Origin: Hallerella sp963656065
GTDB taxonomy: Bacteria > Fibrobacterota > Fibrobacteria > Fibrobacterales > Fibrobacteraceae
Assembly: GCA_963656065.1 (NCBI GenBank)
Contig: CAVKGV010000006.1
Location: 1-64,000, forward strand
Direction of reading: 5' to 3'
Length of the DNA: 64,000 bases
Part shown: positions 1 through 8,533 of the stretch, one piece after another
Numbering within the stretch: the stretch's first letter is position 1
Layout of the letters: each line of letters begins with the position of its first letter
The notes under the pieces: generated by a model
Database searches by the model: none
What the model was told of the DNA's origin: nothing
What the model saw: the letters and a program-made list of their open reading frames with translations, nothing else
Position numbers and translations under genes: made by a program

Positions 1-139
1 CCTCCTGCTCCAGCGAAAAGTTCAATTGATTTAAAATGTCCCATTTTAACGTTCCAAAAAACAGGACGTTTTCCATGAGTTTTCTTGTCTCTAAAAAATT
101 GACTTTGTATCTTGGAGAAGAGTTACGTTCATCCGCCTG
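1..139. other. AT-rich non-coding flank with inverted repeats
   Basis: No credible gene is visible. The stretch holds a perfect 8-base inverted repeat, TTAAAATG at 31-38 and CATTTTAA at 42-49 with a 3-base loop. An overlapping imperfect hairpin has arms at 48-55 and 64-70. Because a serine recombinase follows, these could be recombinase half-sites, but that is inference. The left part may also be the tail of a locus outside the window. Confidence 0.3.
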
Positions 140-272
140 ACAGCAGTTCTAACGGGGCGGCAAGTCAAACTCTCTGCCAAGTATTCGCCGAAGGATTTCC
201 GGAGGCAGGACCACTATGAGGTAAAGGCCTCTGAGTACTTGCGTAGGGCACCACAACGGGTAAAGTGGTGAA
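140..272 (+). ncRNA. HEARO/omegaRNA-like structured RNA, no IscB gene
   Basis: This GC-richer, clearly structured stretch sits directly before the recombinase start. Seen pairings are CTGCC (174-178) with GGCAG (203-207), a crossing AAGTA (179-183) with TACTT (236-240) that would form a pseudoknot, GAGG/CCTC near 218-231, and CACCAC (249-254) with GTGGTG (265-270). The element ends two bases before ATGA (273-276). From memory, HEARO RNAs (the omegaRNAs of IscB-type nucleases) carry a pseudoknotted scaffold and sit next to ATGA or GTGA target sites. The primary sequence also resembles that family, but I could not align it. No HNH/RuvC gene follows, so it would be a stand-alone or orphaned copy. 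The 5' boundary is approximate. An unrelated cis-regulatory leader of the recombinase is the main alternative. Confidence 0.5.
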
Positions 273-890
273 ATGATCTACGGCTACATTCGAGTCAGCA
301 CCGATAAGCAGTCTGTCGAAAACCAGCGGTTTGAAATTTCCCGTTTTGCAAAAAAGCAAAAGTTTAAAATCGACGGTTGGATCGAAGAAACCATCAGCGG
401 GACCAAGAATTACACCAAACGGGAGCTAGGAAAACTTTTGGAAAAGACAAACGACGGGGACCTGATTGTCTGCGCGGAACTTTCCCGGCTTGGTCGGAGT
501 CTCTTTATGATTATGGAAATCCTAAACATCTGCCTGAACAAAGGATGCCGCGTCTGGACGATTAAAGACCGCTACCGATTGGGCGACGACATCCAAAGCA
601 AAGTTCTCGCATTTGCCTTCGGACTTTCTGCAGAAATCGAAAGAAATCTTATCAGCCAGAGAACGAAGGAAGCCTTGGCGAGAAAGAAATCAGAAGGAAC
701 CGTTCTTGGCAGGCCGCTTGGAAGGAAAAATTCGCGGCAAAACAGGACTTGTCTGGAAAACCAAAAGTTCATCAAAAAAAGTTTGGCGTCGGGAATTTCC
801 AAAAGCAGGATCTCAAAAAAACTGCATATATCGCGCGGAACCTTGTACCGATACTTGGCGGATACTTCGCAAAGCTTCTATTTTTCCTGA
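273..890 (+). CDS. Serine recombinase (resolvase/invertase family)
   Basis: A 205-residue small serine recombinase that would cut and rejoin DNA at short paired sites. The N-terminal catalytic domain starts GYIRVST, with the nucleophile Ser at residue 9, and contains the conserved arginine-rich stretch AELSRLGRS and the E-helix segment ERNLISQRTKEAL. The C-terminal 45 residues form a Hin-type helix-turn-helix (KSRISKKLHISRGTLYRYL). Length and domain order fit DNA invertases or resolvases rather than IS607 TnpA, whose DNA-binding domain is N-terminal. The start ATG belongs to an ATGA that abuts the structured RNA; the arm GTGGTG at 265-270 is the only Shine-Dalgarno-like sequence and would be sequestered in a hairpin. 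No invertible segment was identified. A strong terminator follows. Confidence 0.9.
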   Translation: MIYGYIRVSTDKQSVENQRFEISRFAKKQKFKIDGWIEETISGTKNYTKRELGKLLEKTNDGDLIVCAELSRLGRSLFMIMEILNICLNKGCRVWTIKDRYRLGDDIQSKVLAFAFGLSAEIERNLISQRTKEALARKKSEGTVLGRPLGRKNSRQNRTCLENQKFIKKSLASGISKSRISKKLHISRGTLYRYLADTSQSFYFS

Positions 891-898
891 GAAAATTC

Positions 899-926
899 AA
901 AATCTGTCAAACATGACAGATTTTTT
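899..926 (+). terminator. Rho-independent terminator after the recombinase
   Basis: A perfect 11-base stem (AAAATCTGTCA at 899-909 and its complement at 914-924) with loop AACA is followed by further T residues. It lies just after the recombinase stop and separates it from the helicase gene. Confidence 0.85.
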
Positions 927-930
927 AATC

Positions 931-971
931 TATTTTTGTGTTCAAAAGAAAGGAACGTTTTTTCGGAACAC
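931..971 (+). promoter_or_regulatory. Candidate helicase promoter with inverted repeat
   Basis: TATTTTTG at 931-938 matches the -10-like octamer seen before many genes here. It is overlapped by GTGTTC (938-943), which is exactly inverted as GAACAC (966-971). The arrangement would suit a repressor operator on the promoter or leader of the helicase gene at 989. No regulator gene is adjacent, so the operator reading is inference. Confidence 0.4.
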
Positions 972-988
972 TTTAAGGCGGAGAAGAT

Positions 989-3900
989 ATGCTAAAAGAC
1001 GGGCTTTACGAGCAGCTGATTAACAATTCGCTTCGACAGGAAATTTCCGCCAGCAACGCCAAAGACATCGATATCAGAACATCGGATTTCGACGGAGAAA
1101 GTTCGCCAGAAATTTTATCGCGATACGTAGCGAACATTTTAAAAGACCGTCTGGTAAAACTGGGTGAAATTCACAAATCCGAAGAAGGCATTCAAAAACA
1201 GCTGGAAGCGACCAATCAAATCCTATCCGCCATCCATGCGAAAACCGAAGAATTGCTGCCGCTAGAGAACAGGCAACTTCATTCCGTTTTTCATCGCCAG
1301 AACAGCATTCTATCCATCAATCCCAAAGCGTCCATCGTCCGACCGGAAACATCCCTTGTCGATAGTTCCCTTTTCACCGGTGCCGAAAAAGAGCCCCAGA
1401 TGTTCTCGGAACTGAAAAAAGAAATTCTGTCCTGCAACCGAATCCGCATGCTGGTTTCCTTCATCAAATGGAGCGGGATCCGTCTTTTACGCGATGAACT
1501 TCGCGCCTTTACGCAAAACGGCGGAGAACTTTTCGTTGCGACCACATCCTACATGGGAGCGACCGATTTGAAAGCCATCGAGGAACTTTCGACGCTTCCC
1601 AATACGACGATCAAAATCAGCTACGATACGACTCGCACGCGCTTGCACGCCAAGGCTTATATATTCGAACGCGATACCGGTTTTACCACGGCCTATATCG
1701 GCTCATCCAACATTTCCAATGCTGCGCTCTCTAGCGGGTTAGAGTGGAACCTGAAAATCACGCAAAAATCCCTGCCAAATATTTTCAAGAAAATCCTCGC
1801 CAATTTTGAATCCTACTGGAATTCAAAAGAATTTGAACTTTACACAAAAAACGACATCCAGCGTCTGAAAACGGCACTTTTCTCCGAAAAAGGGTTCTCT
1901 CCAAGATTCAACTATTCATTTGAAATCCGCCCGTTCCCTTACCAACAGGAAATCCTCGATAGCCTCCGGACAGAAAGGGAAGTACACGGTCGATACAGAA
2001 ACCTTGTCGTCGCGGCGACGGGAACCGGAAAAACTGTCGTTTCCGCCTTGGATTACAGGAATTTTTGCAGGGAAAATCCACAAAGTCCCGCGAGGCTTTT
2101 ATTCGTCGCACACCGTGAAGAAATTCTGGAACAGAGCCTTTATACTTTTCGAGCCGTTTTAAAGGCCCCGAACTTTGGCGAGCTTCTGGTGGGAACCCAT
2201 GAAGCAAAGGATTTGAAACATCTGTTCATTTCCATCCAGACATTCAACTCGAAAAGTTTTACCGAAAAGACTTCTTCCGATTTTTACGACTATATCGTCA
2301 TCGATGAATTCCATCATGCGGCGGCGCCGACTTACCAGAAACTTTTAAGCCACTACAAGCCGAAAGTTTTGCTTGGCCTGACCGCTACGCCGGAACGCAT
2401 GGACGGGAAAAACATTCTCGATTACTTTGAAGGAAAGGTCGCCGCGGAAATCCGTCTGCCCGAAGCAATCGACCGCAAGCTGCTTTGCCCGTTCCAGTAT
2501 TTTGGCGTCACGGATTCCATCGACCTGGACACGTTGAAATGGACGCGCGGCGGTTACGATAAAACCGAACTGTCCAATGTCTATACGGTCAATACGCTCG
2601 TTGCAAAAAGGCGGGCAAGCCTTATCGCGGAATCCGTCATCAAATATGTTTCCGACATCGGGCAGGTAAAGGGGCTTGGATTTTGCGTTTCGGTAAAACA
2701 CGCGGAATTCATGAGCGAAGAGTTTAACGCGATGGGCATTCCATCTATCGCATTGTCCGGGAACAGCGATGACAGCGAGCGCTCCGCGGCAAAGAACAGG
2801 CTCGTTTCGGGTGAAATACGATTTATCTTCGTCGTCGATATTTACAACGAAGGCGTCGATATTCCCGAAATCAATACGGTTCTATTTCTGAGACCGACGG
2901 AATCCTTGACCGTATTCCTGCAACAGCTCGGTCGCGGGCTGCGACTTTCCGAAAATAAGGAATGTCTGACCGTTCTGGATTTTATCGGACAGGCAAACAG
3001 GAAATACAATTTCGAAGAAAAATTCCAGGCGCTGCTTTCCTACAGGCACAAAAGCATTGCACACGAAATCGAAAAAGGCTTTATCTCCGCGCCAAAAGGC
3101 TGCTATATCCAGCTAGAGAAAAAGGCGACCGAATACATTTTGGCAAACATCAAATCGGCATTCAGCAACCAAAACGCCTTTGTCCAAAAGATAAAGTCTT
3201 TCGAGGAAGATTCCGGCCTACCGCTTTCGCTTTCCAATTTCTTGAATTATTACCACCTAGATTCTCTGCGCCTTTACAAGAAAAATTCCTTTTCGCGGCT
3301 ATGCGTTTCAGCAGGCATAATACCGGACTTCGCCGTTCCCGACGAAAAGGTTTTCACTTCGGCCTTCATACGATTCGCACAAATTAATTCCCGACGATTC
3401 ATTCGATTCATCCTGGATATTCTGGAAAACGGTTTCCCGAGCAATTACAAGGAAGAAGAGCGTCGAATGCTCCAGATGTTCCGATATACCTTTTGGGGTG
3501 AACCGAAAAGCCCGGAATCCGCCGAATCAAGCGTTGCGGCGATTCTCAAGAATAAGATTTTGTGTCAAGAACTTTCCGAACTTTTAAAATTCAACTACGA
3601 AAGAATCGATTTCATCGACGCGCCCATTGATCTTGGTTTCGCCTGTCCGTTGGATTTATACTGTTCCTATTCCCGGGATCAGATCCTAGTCGCCTGCGAT
3701 TTTCTGAAAACAAGTTCCATGCGGGAAGGCGTCAAATATCTCGCCGATAAAGATCTCGACATACTTTTTGTCACATTGGAAAAATCCGAAAAGGACTATT
3801 CCGAAACGACGCGTTACAACGATTATTCAATTAGCGAGACCCTATTCCATTGGCAGAGCCAGAACACGACATCCGAAACATCCGAAACAGGAAAACGCTA

Positions 3901-4114
3901 CATCAACGGGCACCGTCTTGGAAACCAGGTTGTCCTTTTTGTCCGCGAGAACAAAAAAGATGCGGAAACCGGAATTACGCCGCCATATACGTGCCTCGGA
4001 AAAGTAGAATGCGTCTCCCATGAAGGTTCTTGCCCCATCAACATCACATGGAAATTGGAACATCCCATCCCGGCGAAGTTCCTGAGAACGACCAACAAGA
4101 TGATGGTCGGATAA
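989..4114 (+). CDS. PLD-domain SF2 helicase with DUF3427-like C-terminus
   Basis: A 1041-residue multidomain protein. Residues about 130-270 are phospholipase-D-like: a single HxK motif (H220, K222, context LHAKAYIF) followed by GSSNISNAAL, typical of PLD-type nucleases. Residues about 310-690 are an SF2 helicase core with Walker A ATGTGKT (343-349), DEFH box (439-442), LTATPERMDG, and motif VI QQLGRGLRLS near 645. The C-terminal 170 residues resemble DUF3427. Such proteins are usually annotated as DEAD/DEAH helicases of unknown role, sometimes near defence genes. A role in DNA processing or defence is inferred here from the adjacent recombinase and the isolated position. The start ATG has GGAG upstream (spacing 6). 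It stands alone between its own promoter and a convergent neighbour. Confidence 0.85.
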   Translation: MLKDGLYEQLINNSLRQEISASNAKDIDIRTSDFDGESSPEILSRYVANILKDRLVKLGEIHKSEEGIQKQLEATNQILSAIHAKTEELLPLENRQLHSVFHRQNSILSINPKASIVRPETSLVDSSLFTGAEKEPQMFSELKKEILSCNRIRMLVSFIKWSGIRLLRDELRAFTQNGGELFVATTSYMGATDLKAIEELSTLPNTTIKISYDTTRTRLHAKAYIFERDTGFTTAYIGSSNISNAALSSGLEWNLKITQKSLPNIFKKILANFESYWNSKEFELYTKNDIQRLKTALFSEKGFSPRFNYSFEIRPFPYQQEILDSLRTEREVHGRYRNLVVAATGTGKTVVSALDYRNFCRENPQSPARLLFVAHREEILEQSLYTFRAVLKAPNFGELLVGTHEAKDLKHLFISIQTFNSKSFTEKTSSDFYDYIVIDEFHHAAAPTYQKLLSHYKPKVLLGLTATPERMDGKNILDYFEGKVAAEIRLPEAIDRKLLCPFQYFGVTDSIDLDTLKWTRGGYDKTELSNVYTVNTLVAKRRASLIAESVIKYVSDIGQVKGLGFCVSVKHAEFMSEEFNAMGIPSIALSGNSDDSERSAAKNRLVSGEIRFIFVVDIYNEGVDIPEINTVLFLRPTESLTVFLQQLGRGLRLSENKECLTVLDFIGQANRKYNFEEKFQALLSYRHKSIAHEIEKGFISAPKGCYIQLEKKATEYILANIKSAFSNQNAFVQKIKSFEEDSGLPLSLSNFLNYYHLDSLRLYKKNSFSRLCVSAGIIPDFAVPDEKVFTSAFIRFAQINSRRFIRFILDILENGFPSNYKEEERRMLQMFRYTFWGEPKSPESAESSVAAILKNKILCQELSELLKFNYERIDFIDAPIDLGFACPLDLYCSYSRDQILVACDFLKTSSMREGVKYLADKDLDILFVTLEKSEKDYSETTRYNDYSISETLFHWQSQNTTSETSETGKRYINGHRLGNQVVLFVRENKKDAETGITPPYTCLGKVECVSHEGSCPINITWKLEHPIPAKFLRTTNKMMVG

Positions 4115-4143
4115 AAAAATTCCCCGAGAAAAATTCCCGGGGA
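4111..4143 (-). terminator. Terminator of the outer-membrane protein gene
   Basis: TCCCCG (4121-4126) pairs with CGGGGA (4138-4143). Read on the minus strand the stem is followed by seven T, which makes a good intrinsic terminator for the gene at 4169-5026. It may also slow transcription arriving from the helicase gene. Confidence 0.7.
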
Positions 4144-4168
4144 GAAATTTCCAGCATCTAACGAAAAG

Positions 4169-5026
4169 CTAGAACCAGCGCCACGTAATGCCAAGGGTCA
4201 CCGCGTCGCGATACTGCGTATCCTCGTCGATGTCCTTGTCGTAAGCGAGGTCAACGCCCACGCTCAAAACGATCAGCGGGGCAATCGTCACATCGAGCCG
4301 GTTTTCCCACTTGCCGTCGATTTCGTCAACGCCCTTGAAGTTCACAAAAGCCCAGAGGCGCGTCTTGAACGAAGCGAGCGAGGAAAGGCCGATCTTGTAT
4401 TCGGTCACGCTTTCGAGGCCCGGTTCATCCTTGAACTTTTCAACCTTTTTCGTGTCCTTGTCGTCCGCCCAGCCGTATCCGTCCGAGAATGTCATGCGGT
4501 TCGCAAAGGCGAATCCCTGGCGGAAATTGTCGTTCGGCGCATAAGCGATACCGGCCATCTGGGTAAAATATCCCGGATCCATGAAGCACGAGACAGGCGT
4601 TCTCGACGAATCGGAATAAGTGTAGCTCTTGGAGAACTGCGATTCGAAACGCAGACCGGCATAGGGTTCAAACGGCTTGAAATCGTTTTCCGACACGGTC
4701 GTTTCGATGAAAATCTTGTCGCTTGTCTTGCGAGTGCCCGCGCCCTTGCGGTAAGTCTGTCCCCATTCGAGATTCACCACGTTTCGCCAATCAAAGTGCG
4801 AAAAATGTCCTATCACGTCGGCATCGTACTTGAGAATCCAGACATTTGTATTCACGCCATCCGAACCGTTGTTCCAATTGGCGTAATGCTGGCGCGTGTA
4901 TTGGAGGGAAGCCAAAACGTCCGCATTCCAGTTTTTGGGAAGGGCATCCGAGAACATGCCGTCTTCGGCAAAGGAGGCCGCTGAAAAGAGGGAAAGGGCA
5001 AGTGCAAAAATGGATATCTGTTTCAT
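4169..5026 (-). CDS. Exported DUF3078-like outer-membrane beta-barrel protein
   Basis: A 285-residue protein with a clear signal peptide (MKQISIFALALSLFSAASFA, cleavage after AEA-like SFA). The rest alternates hydrophobic and polar residues, is rich in aromatic residues and ends in WRWF, as expected for a beta-barrel inserted by BamA. Segments such as LQYTRQHYANWNNGSDG and the repeated strand pattern resemble DUF3078 proteins of the FCB group, whose function is unknown. It starts 15 bases after the pdxB stop and may be cotranscribed with it. No good Shine-Dalgarno sequence is visible. A transport or structural role is only inferred. Confidence 0.7.
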   Translation of the reverse strand: MKQISIFALALSLFSAASFAEDGMFSDALPKNWNADVLASLQYTRQHYANWNNGSDGVNTNVWILKYDADVIGHFSHFDWRNVVNLEWGQTYRKGAGTRKTSDKIFIETTVSENDFKPFEPYAGLRFESQFSKSYTYSDSSRTPVSCFMDPGYFTQMAGIAYAPNDNFRQGFAFANRMTFSDGYGWADDKDTKKVEKFKDEPGLESVTEYKIGLSSLASFKTRLWAFVNFKGVDEIDGKWENRLDVTIAPLIVLSVGVDLAYDKDIDEDTQYRDAVTLGITWRWF

Positions 5027-5041
5027 AAGCAGAAAGTTAGT

Positions 5042-6163
5042 TTACTCGGAGAGAATCGTAAAGCCCAAATTTTCGAGACTGTGACGAAATGCAAGTTGGC
5101 GGGACGAAAGACGCACACGATAGGCGACCGGTTCACGTCTTTCGGGATACTCGTTGCGGAATTTTTCAAAACCTGCGGGATTTTCCTTCAGCATCCGGGA
5201 ATCCCGTTCCACATCGTAAGTGCCAAGGACAAGTTCACGCGCCAAATCTTCAAAATTCGCAGAATCGGAAGAGAGTGCGGGAAAATTCGAGGGAAGTTCC
5301 ACGCAAAAGTCCTTGAGATTCCCGATACCGAAGAATTCGGCAAAGGCTTGCACGATTTGCGTCGTCGCGTTCGCTTTTCCGTCCCGGCTGTAGCCCGCGA
5401 TATGCGGCGTGCCAAAATCCACCAGCCGCAAAAGTTCCGGGTCGATGCGCGGCTCGTTTTCCCAAGTATCGAGGACGGCGGCTTTCAAACGGTTTTCTTT
5501 CAACGCGGCCTTCAAGGCGTTTCCGTCAGCGACACTTCCCCGTGAAGCGTTCAGGAACCAGGAATCCCGGTGCATTTTTTCAAAAAAAGTTTCATCCGCC
5601 AAATGATAGGTCGGATATTTTCCCGTTCTTTCGAACGGCACGTGGAGCGTTACGATGTCGGAATTTGAAAGGAGCTCGTCTTCGGAAACGAAATTTTCCG
5701 AGCCTTCCCTTTCGGCCCGCGGAGGATCGCACTGTAAAACGTTCATGCCCAAGGCTTTCGCCACCCGCAAGACTTCCCTGCCGACATGTCCCACGCCGAT
5801 GATTCCCAGCGTCTTTTCGGAAAGCGGCTCCGCAAATTTTTGCGAAAGTTTTAAAAGCGCCGAAGCGACATATTGTGCAACGCTCGCCGCATTGCATCCC
5901 GGAGAATTCGTCCAGAAAATTTTTTTCGAATCGAGAAACGCCTTGTCCAAATGGTCCGTCCCGATTGTCGCCGTCGCGACGAATTTCACCCGGGAACATT
6001 CGAGCAGGCTTGAATCCATGCGGGTCCGCGTCCGGACGAACAGCGCATCGGCATCTTTTACGTCATCCGAACAGATTTCCGCACCGGGCTTGTAGCGGAC
6101 ATCCGCATAGGGTTCCAGGACACCTTTCAGATAGGGAATCGCATTGTCCGCGACGACAAGCAT
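5042..6163 (-). CDS. pdxB: Erythronate-4-phosphate dehydrogenase
   Basis: A 373-residue D-2-hydroxyacid dehydrogenase of the PdxB type, the second step of the DXP-dependent pyridoxal phosphate pathway (4-phosphoerythronate to 2-oxo-3-hydroxy-4-phosphobutanoate, NAD-linked). The N-terminus (VVADNAIPYLKGVLEPYADV) and the stretch TATIGTDHLD...NSPGCNAASVAQYV are characteristic of PdxB. The Rossmann motif is GIIGVGHVGREV near residue 140. The catalytic Arg, Glu and His of the superfamily lie in NASRGSVAD, the WENEP segment and FGTPHIAGYS. Its start overlaps the ffh stop as TGATG, implying translational coupling. Length matches E. coli PdxB (about 378). Confidence 0.9.
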   Translation of the reverse strand: MLVVADNAIPYLKGVLEPYADVRYKPGAEICSDDVKDADALFVRTRTRMDSSLLECSRVKFVATATIGTDHLDKAFLDSKKIFWTNSPGCNAASVAQYVASALLKLSQKFAEPLSEKTLGIIGVGHVGREVLRVAKALGMNVLQCDPPRAEREGSENFVSEDELLSNSDIVTLHVPFERTGKYPTYHLADETFFEKMHRDSWFLNASRGSVADGNALKAALKENRLKAAVLDTWENEPRIDPELLRLVDFGTPHIAGYSRDGKANATTQIVQAFAEFFGIGNLKDFCVELPSNFPALSSDSANFEDLARELVLGTYDVERDSRMLKENPAGFEKFRNEYPERREPVAYRVRLSSRQLAFRHSLENLGFTILSE

Positions 6164-7524
6164 CAGCGCTTCTTTTTCTTCTTTTTGGGAGGAGTATAAT
6201 TCGAACCGACCGGTGCGCCGCCGTTCTGCTTTCTCGCGAACGAACCGATTTTCTTGAACATCGCCTTCATGTCTTCGAACTGGCGGAGAACCTGGTTCAC
6301 GCGGGGGACGTCCGTGCCAGAACCCTTGGCGATTCGGGTCTTGCGGCTGCCGTTGATGATGTCGGGATGCTTGCGTTCCTTGGCCGTCATCGAGCTTAGG
6401 ACCGCTTCGACATAGACCATTTCCTTTTCGTTGATTTTATCGAGCGGAAGCTTGTTCAGGCCCGGGATGAGTCCCAGAATATCCTTGATGCGACCGAGCT
6501 TTTTAATCGTGCGGAGCTGCCGCAAAAAATCGTCAAGGTCAAACGTGTTGTTCAGGATTTTTTTCTTCAGGTCCTTCGCATCGCGTTCGTCGATAACCGA
6601 CTGCGCCTTTTCGACAAGGCTCACCACGTCGCCCATGCCGAGGATTCGGCTGGCCATGCGGTCCGGGTGGAAAAGGTCGATTTCGTTCGGCTTTTCGCCC
6701 ACGCCGATAAAGCAAATCGGAACGCCCGTGATCCTTTTGATCGAAAGCGCCGCGCCGCCACGCGCATCGCCGTCCATTTTCGAAAGGCAGACGCCCGTAA
6801 AATTCAGCCGGTTGAAGAAAGTTTCCGCGACATTGACCGCTTCCTGGCCAATCATCGCGTCCGCGACAAAGAGGATTTCCTCGGGCTTCACCGCATCGCG
6901 AGCCTGTTCGAGTTCCTGCATCAGCTTTTCGTCTATCTGCAAGCGACCCGCGGTATCGTAGATTACAACGTCGAAACCGTTCTGTTCCGCGTATTCGCGT
7001 CCGTGCTTGATGATTTCGACCGGATTTCCCTCGCCCTCGTCATACACCGGAATCCCGATTGATTTTCCGAGGACCTGCAACTGCTTGATGGCCGCCGGGC
7101 GATAGACGTCCGCTGCGACAAGGAGCGGTTTCTTTTTGCGCTTGCTCCGCAGGTAGAGGGAAATCTTTGCGGCAAAAGTCGTCTTGCCGGATCCCTGGAG
7201 ACCGACCATCATGATGCCGACAGGAGGTTTTCCCGAAAGGACTAGTTCCTTCGTTTCTCCGCCCATCACATCGACCAGTTCATCGTGGATTATCTTGACG
7301 ATCTGCTGCCCGGGCGTCACCGACGTGAGAACTTCCTTTCCCATCGCCTTTTCCTTCACGGCCTTCACGAAGTCGCGCGTAACGTTAAAGCTCACGTCCG
7401 CTTCGAGAAAGGCCCGGCGAACTTCGCGGAGCGAATCCGCTACGTTTTCCTCGGTCAGGGTTCCTTGTCCACGCAGATTTTTCAGCGTCGATTCCAGAGA
7501 TTCAGTCAATTGCGAAAACATCAT
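6163..7524 (-). CDS. ffh: Signal recognition particle GTPase Ffh
   Basis: A 453-residue SRP54-type GTPase that binds 4.5S RNA and signal sequences and docks ribosomes at FtsY. The N domain (1-90) is followed by the G domain with GLQGSGKTT (about 108-116), DTAGRLQ, and the SKMDGDARGG guanine-specificity region. The methionine-containing M domain spans about 300-430. The C-terminus ends in a lysine run (KKKKKKR). Start: tandem ATGATG at 7519-7524, with a TATATTTC motif 6 bases upstream, suggesting a leaderless or nearly leaderless transcript in addition to read-through from the gene at 7553. Length is normal. Confidence 0.96.
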   Translation of the reverse strand: MMFSQLTESLESTLKNLRGQGTLTEENVADSLREVRRAFLEADVSFNVTRDFVKAVKEKAMGKEVLTSVTPGQQIVKIIHDELVDVMGGETKELVLSGKPPVGIMMVGLQGSGKTTFAAKISLYLRSKRKKKPLLVAADVYRPAAIKQLQVLGKSIGIPVYDEGEGNPVEIIKHGREYAEQNGFDVVIYDTAGRLQIDEKLMQELEQARDAVKPEEILFVADAMIGQEAVNVAETFFNRLNFTGVCLSKMDGDARGGAALSIKRITGVPICFIGVGEKPNEIDLFHPDRMASRILGMGDVVSLVEKAQSVIDERDAKDLKKKILNNTFDLDDFLRQLRTIKKLGRIKDILGLIPGLNKLPLDKINEKEMVYVEAVLSSMTAKERKHPDIINGSRKTRIAKGSGTDVPRVNQVLRQFEDMKAMFKKIGSFARKQNGGAPVGSNYTPPKKKKKKR

Positions 7525-7530
7525 AATGCG

Positions 7531-7538
7531 GAAATATA
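7531..7538 (-). promoter_or_regulatory. TATATTTC -10-like element before ffh
   Basis: The octamer lies 6 bases before the ffh ATG on the minus strand, the same geometry as the elements before the kinase gene, lepA and the histone-like gene. It sits in a 28-base intergenic gap, so it could give ffh its own leaderless transcript. No clear -35 was found. Confidence 0.4.
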
Positions 7539-7552
7539 GAAATCAAGCAGGT

Positions 7553-8533
7553 TCAAGGATTGGAAACGCCCTTCATCTCCCGTTCCATCTTCAGCCGCAC
7601 GACCATTTCGTTGTAAAGGTCCTTGAGGCAGTCCTCGATCGTTATCATGGGTTTCCAGCCTAGCGCGGTAATCTTTGTCGGATCGCCGACGAGGAGCGGA
7701 ATGTCAAGCGTCCGTTCTTTCGAAGGGTCAAAGCAAAAATCAACTTCGACTCCCGCGATATCGATCAAGTATTCGGTCAGCTCCCGAAAAGTATAGGATT
7801 TCCCCGAACAGATGTTATAGACTTCTCCCGTGTTTCCGGCCTGCAAAACCTGGATAAGTCCACGCGCCACGTCACGCACGTCGAGAACGTCTCGGCTTAT
7901 GTCGAGGCTTCCCGAATAGATGATGGGTTCCGCACCGTACTTTTTTATCTTCACCAACTGGCTCGCAATCGAAGGGATGGCAAAGCGGCGACTGTGATGC
8001 GGACCGGTAAAATGGAAAGGCCTAATCGTCACGATGTGCATTCCGTAAGCGTTCACGAACTGATATCCCAAAAGCTCCATGCAGGCCTTGGACGTCGCAT
8101 ACGAAGTCAGCGGATTCGGGGCGTCCGATTCCTTGTGGAGAGTCGTGAGAAGCGTCCCGCTCGCGCGCCCGTAAATTTCGCTCGAACTGAGCAAGAGAAT
8201 TTTCGCTTCGGGAACTATCTGGCGGGCCGCTTCGAGCAGGTTCTGCGTCCCGAGCAGGTTTGTGCTGAGCGTTTCGTAAGGCTTCTTGTAGGAAAGCCCC
8301 ACGCTCGACTGGCTCGCCAAATGGAAGATGGCCCGGGGGGCGGTTTCCTTCACTACGGCGAGGACGTCCTTGAAATTCAGGAGGTTTCCCGTGCGATAGA
8401 CCACGTCGGAAATTTTTTGCCACGGTTGCGGCTGTTCGTCGCTAAAGCTAAAAAGGCTCTCGCCGTTTCGCGTCACGGTCGCCAGGATGTGAAACCCGAG
8501 AGCGCCCGTTCCGCCCGTCACCAAGATGCTCAT
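7553..8533 (-). CDS. NAD-dependent nucleotide-sugar epimerase/dehydratase (GMD/RMD-like)
   Basis: A 326-residue extended short-chain dehydrogenase. It has the N-terminal NAD(P) motif TGGTGALGFH (about 6-15) and the catalytic Ser118 (LSSSEIYG) with Tyr145 and Lys149 (SYATSKACMEL). The proline-rich PFHFTGP and the PLLVGDPTKITALGW substrate segment resemble GDP-mannose 4,6-dehydratases and GDP-6-deoxy-mannose reductases. It probably makes a deoxysugar nucleotide for cell-surface polysaccharide, but substrate cannot be assigned from sequence. Its ATG overlaps the aroKB stop by four bases, placing it in the aroE-aroKB operon although the pathways are unrelated. Confidence 0.8.
   Translation of the reverse strand: MSILVTGGTGALGFHILATVTRNGESLFSFSDEQPQPWQKISDVVYRTGNLLNFKDVLAVVKETAPRAIFHLASQSSVGLSYKKPYETLSTNLLGTQNLLEAARQIVPEAKILLLSSSEIYGRASGTLLTTLHKESDAPNPLTSYATSKACMELLGYQFVNAYGMHIVTIRPFHFTGPHHSRRFAIPSIASQLVKIKKYGAEPIIYSGSLDISRDVLDVRDVARGLIQVLQAGNTGEVYNICSGKSYTFRELTEYLIDIAGVEVDFCFDPSKERTLDIPLLVGDPTKITALGWKPMITIEDCLKDLYNEMVVRLKMEREMKGVSNP

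Noticed and set aside
200..245. Possible group II intron domain V
   Set aside because: The GAGG/CCTC hairpin recalls one, but the 34-base helix with its conserved triad is missing and there is no reverse transcriptase.
1..890. IS607-type insertion sequence
   Set aside because: The recombinase has a C-terminal rather than N-terminal DNA-binding domain, and no tnpB follows.
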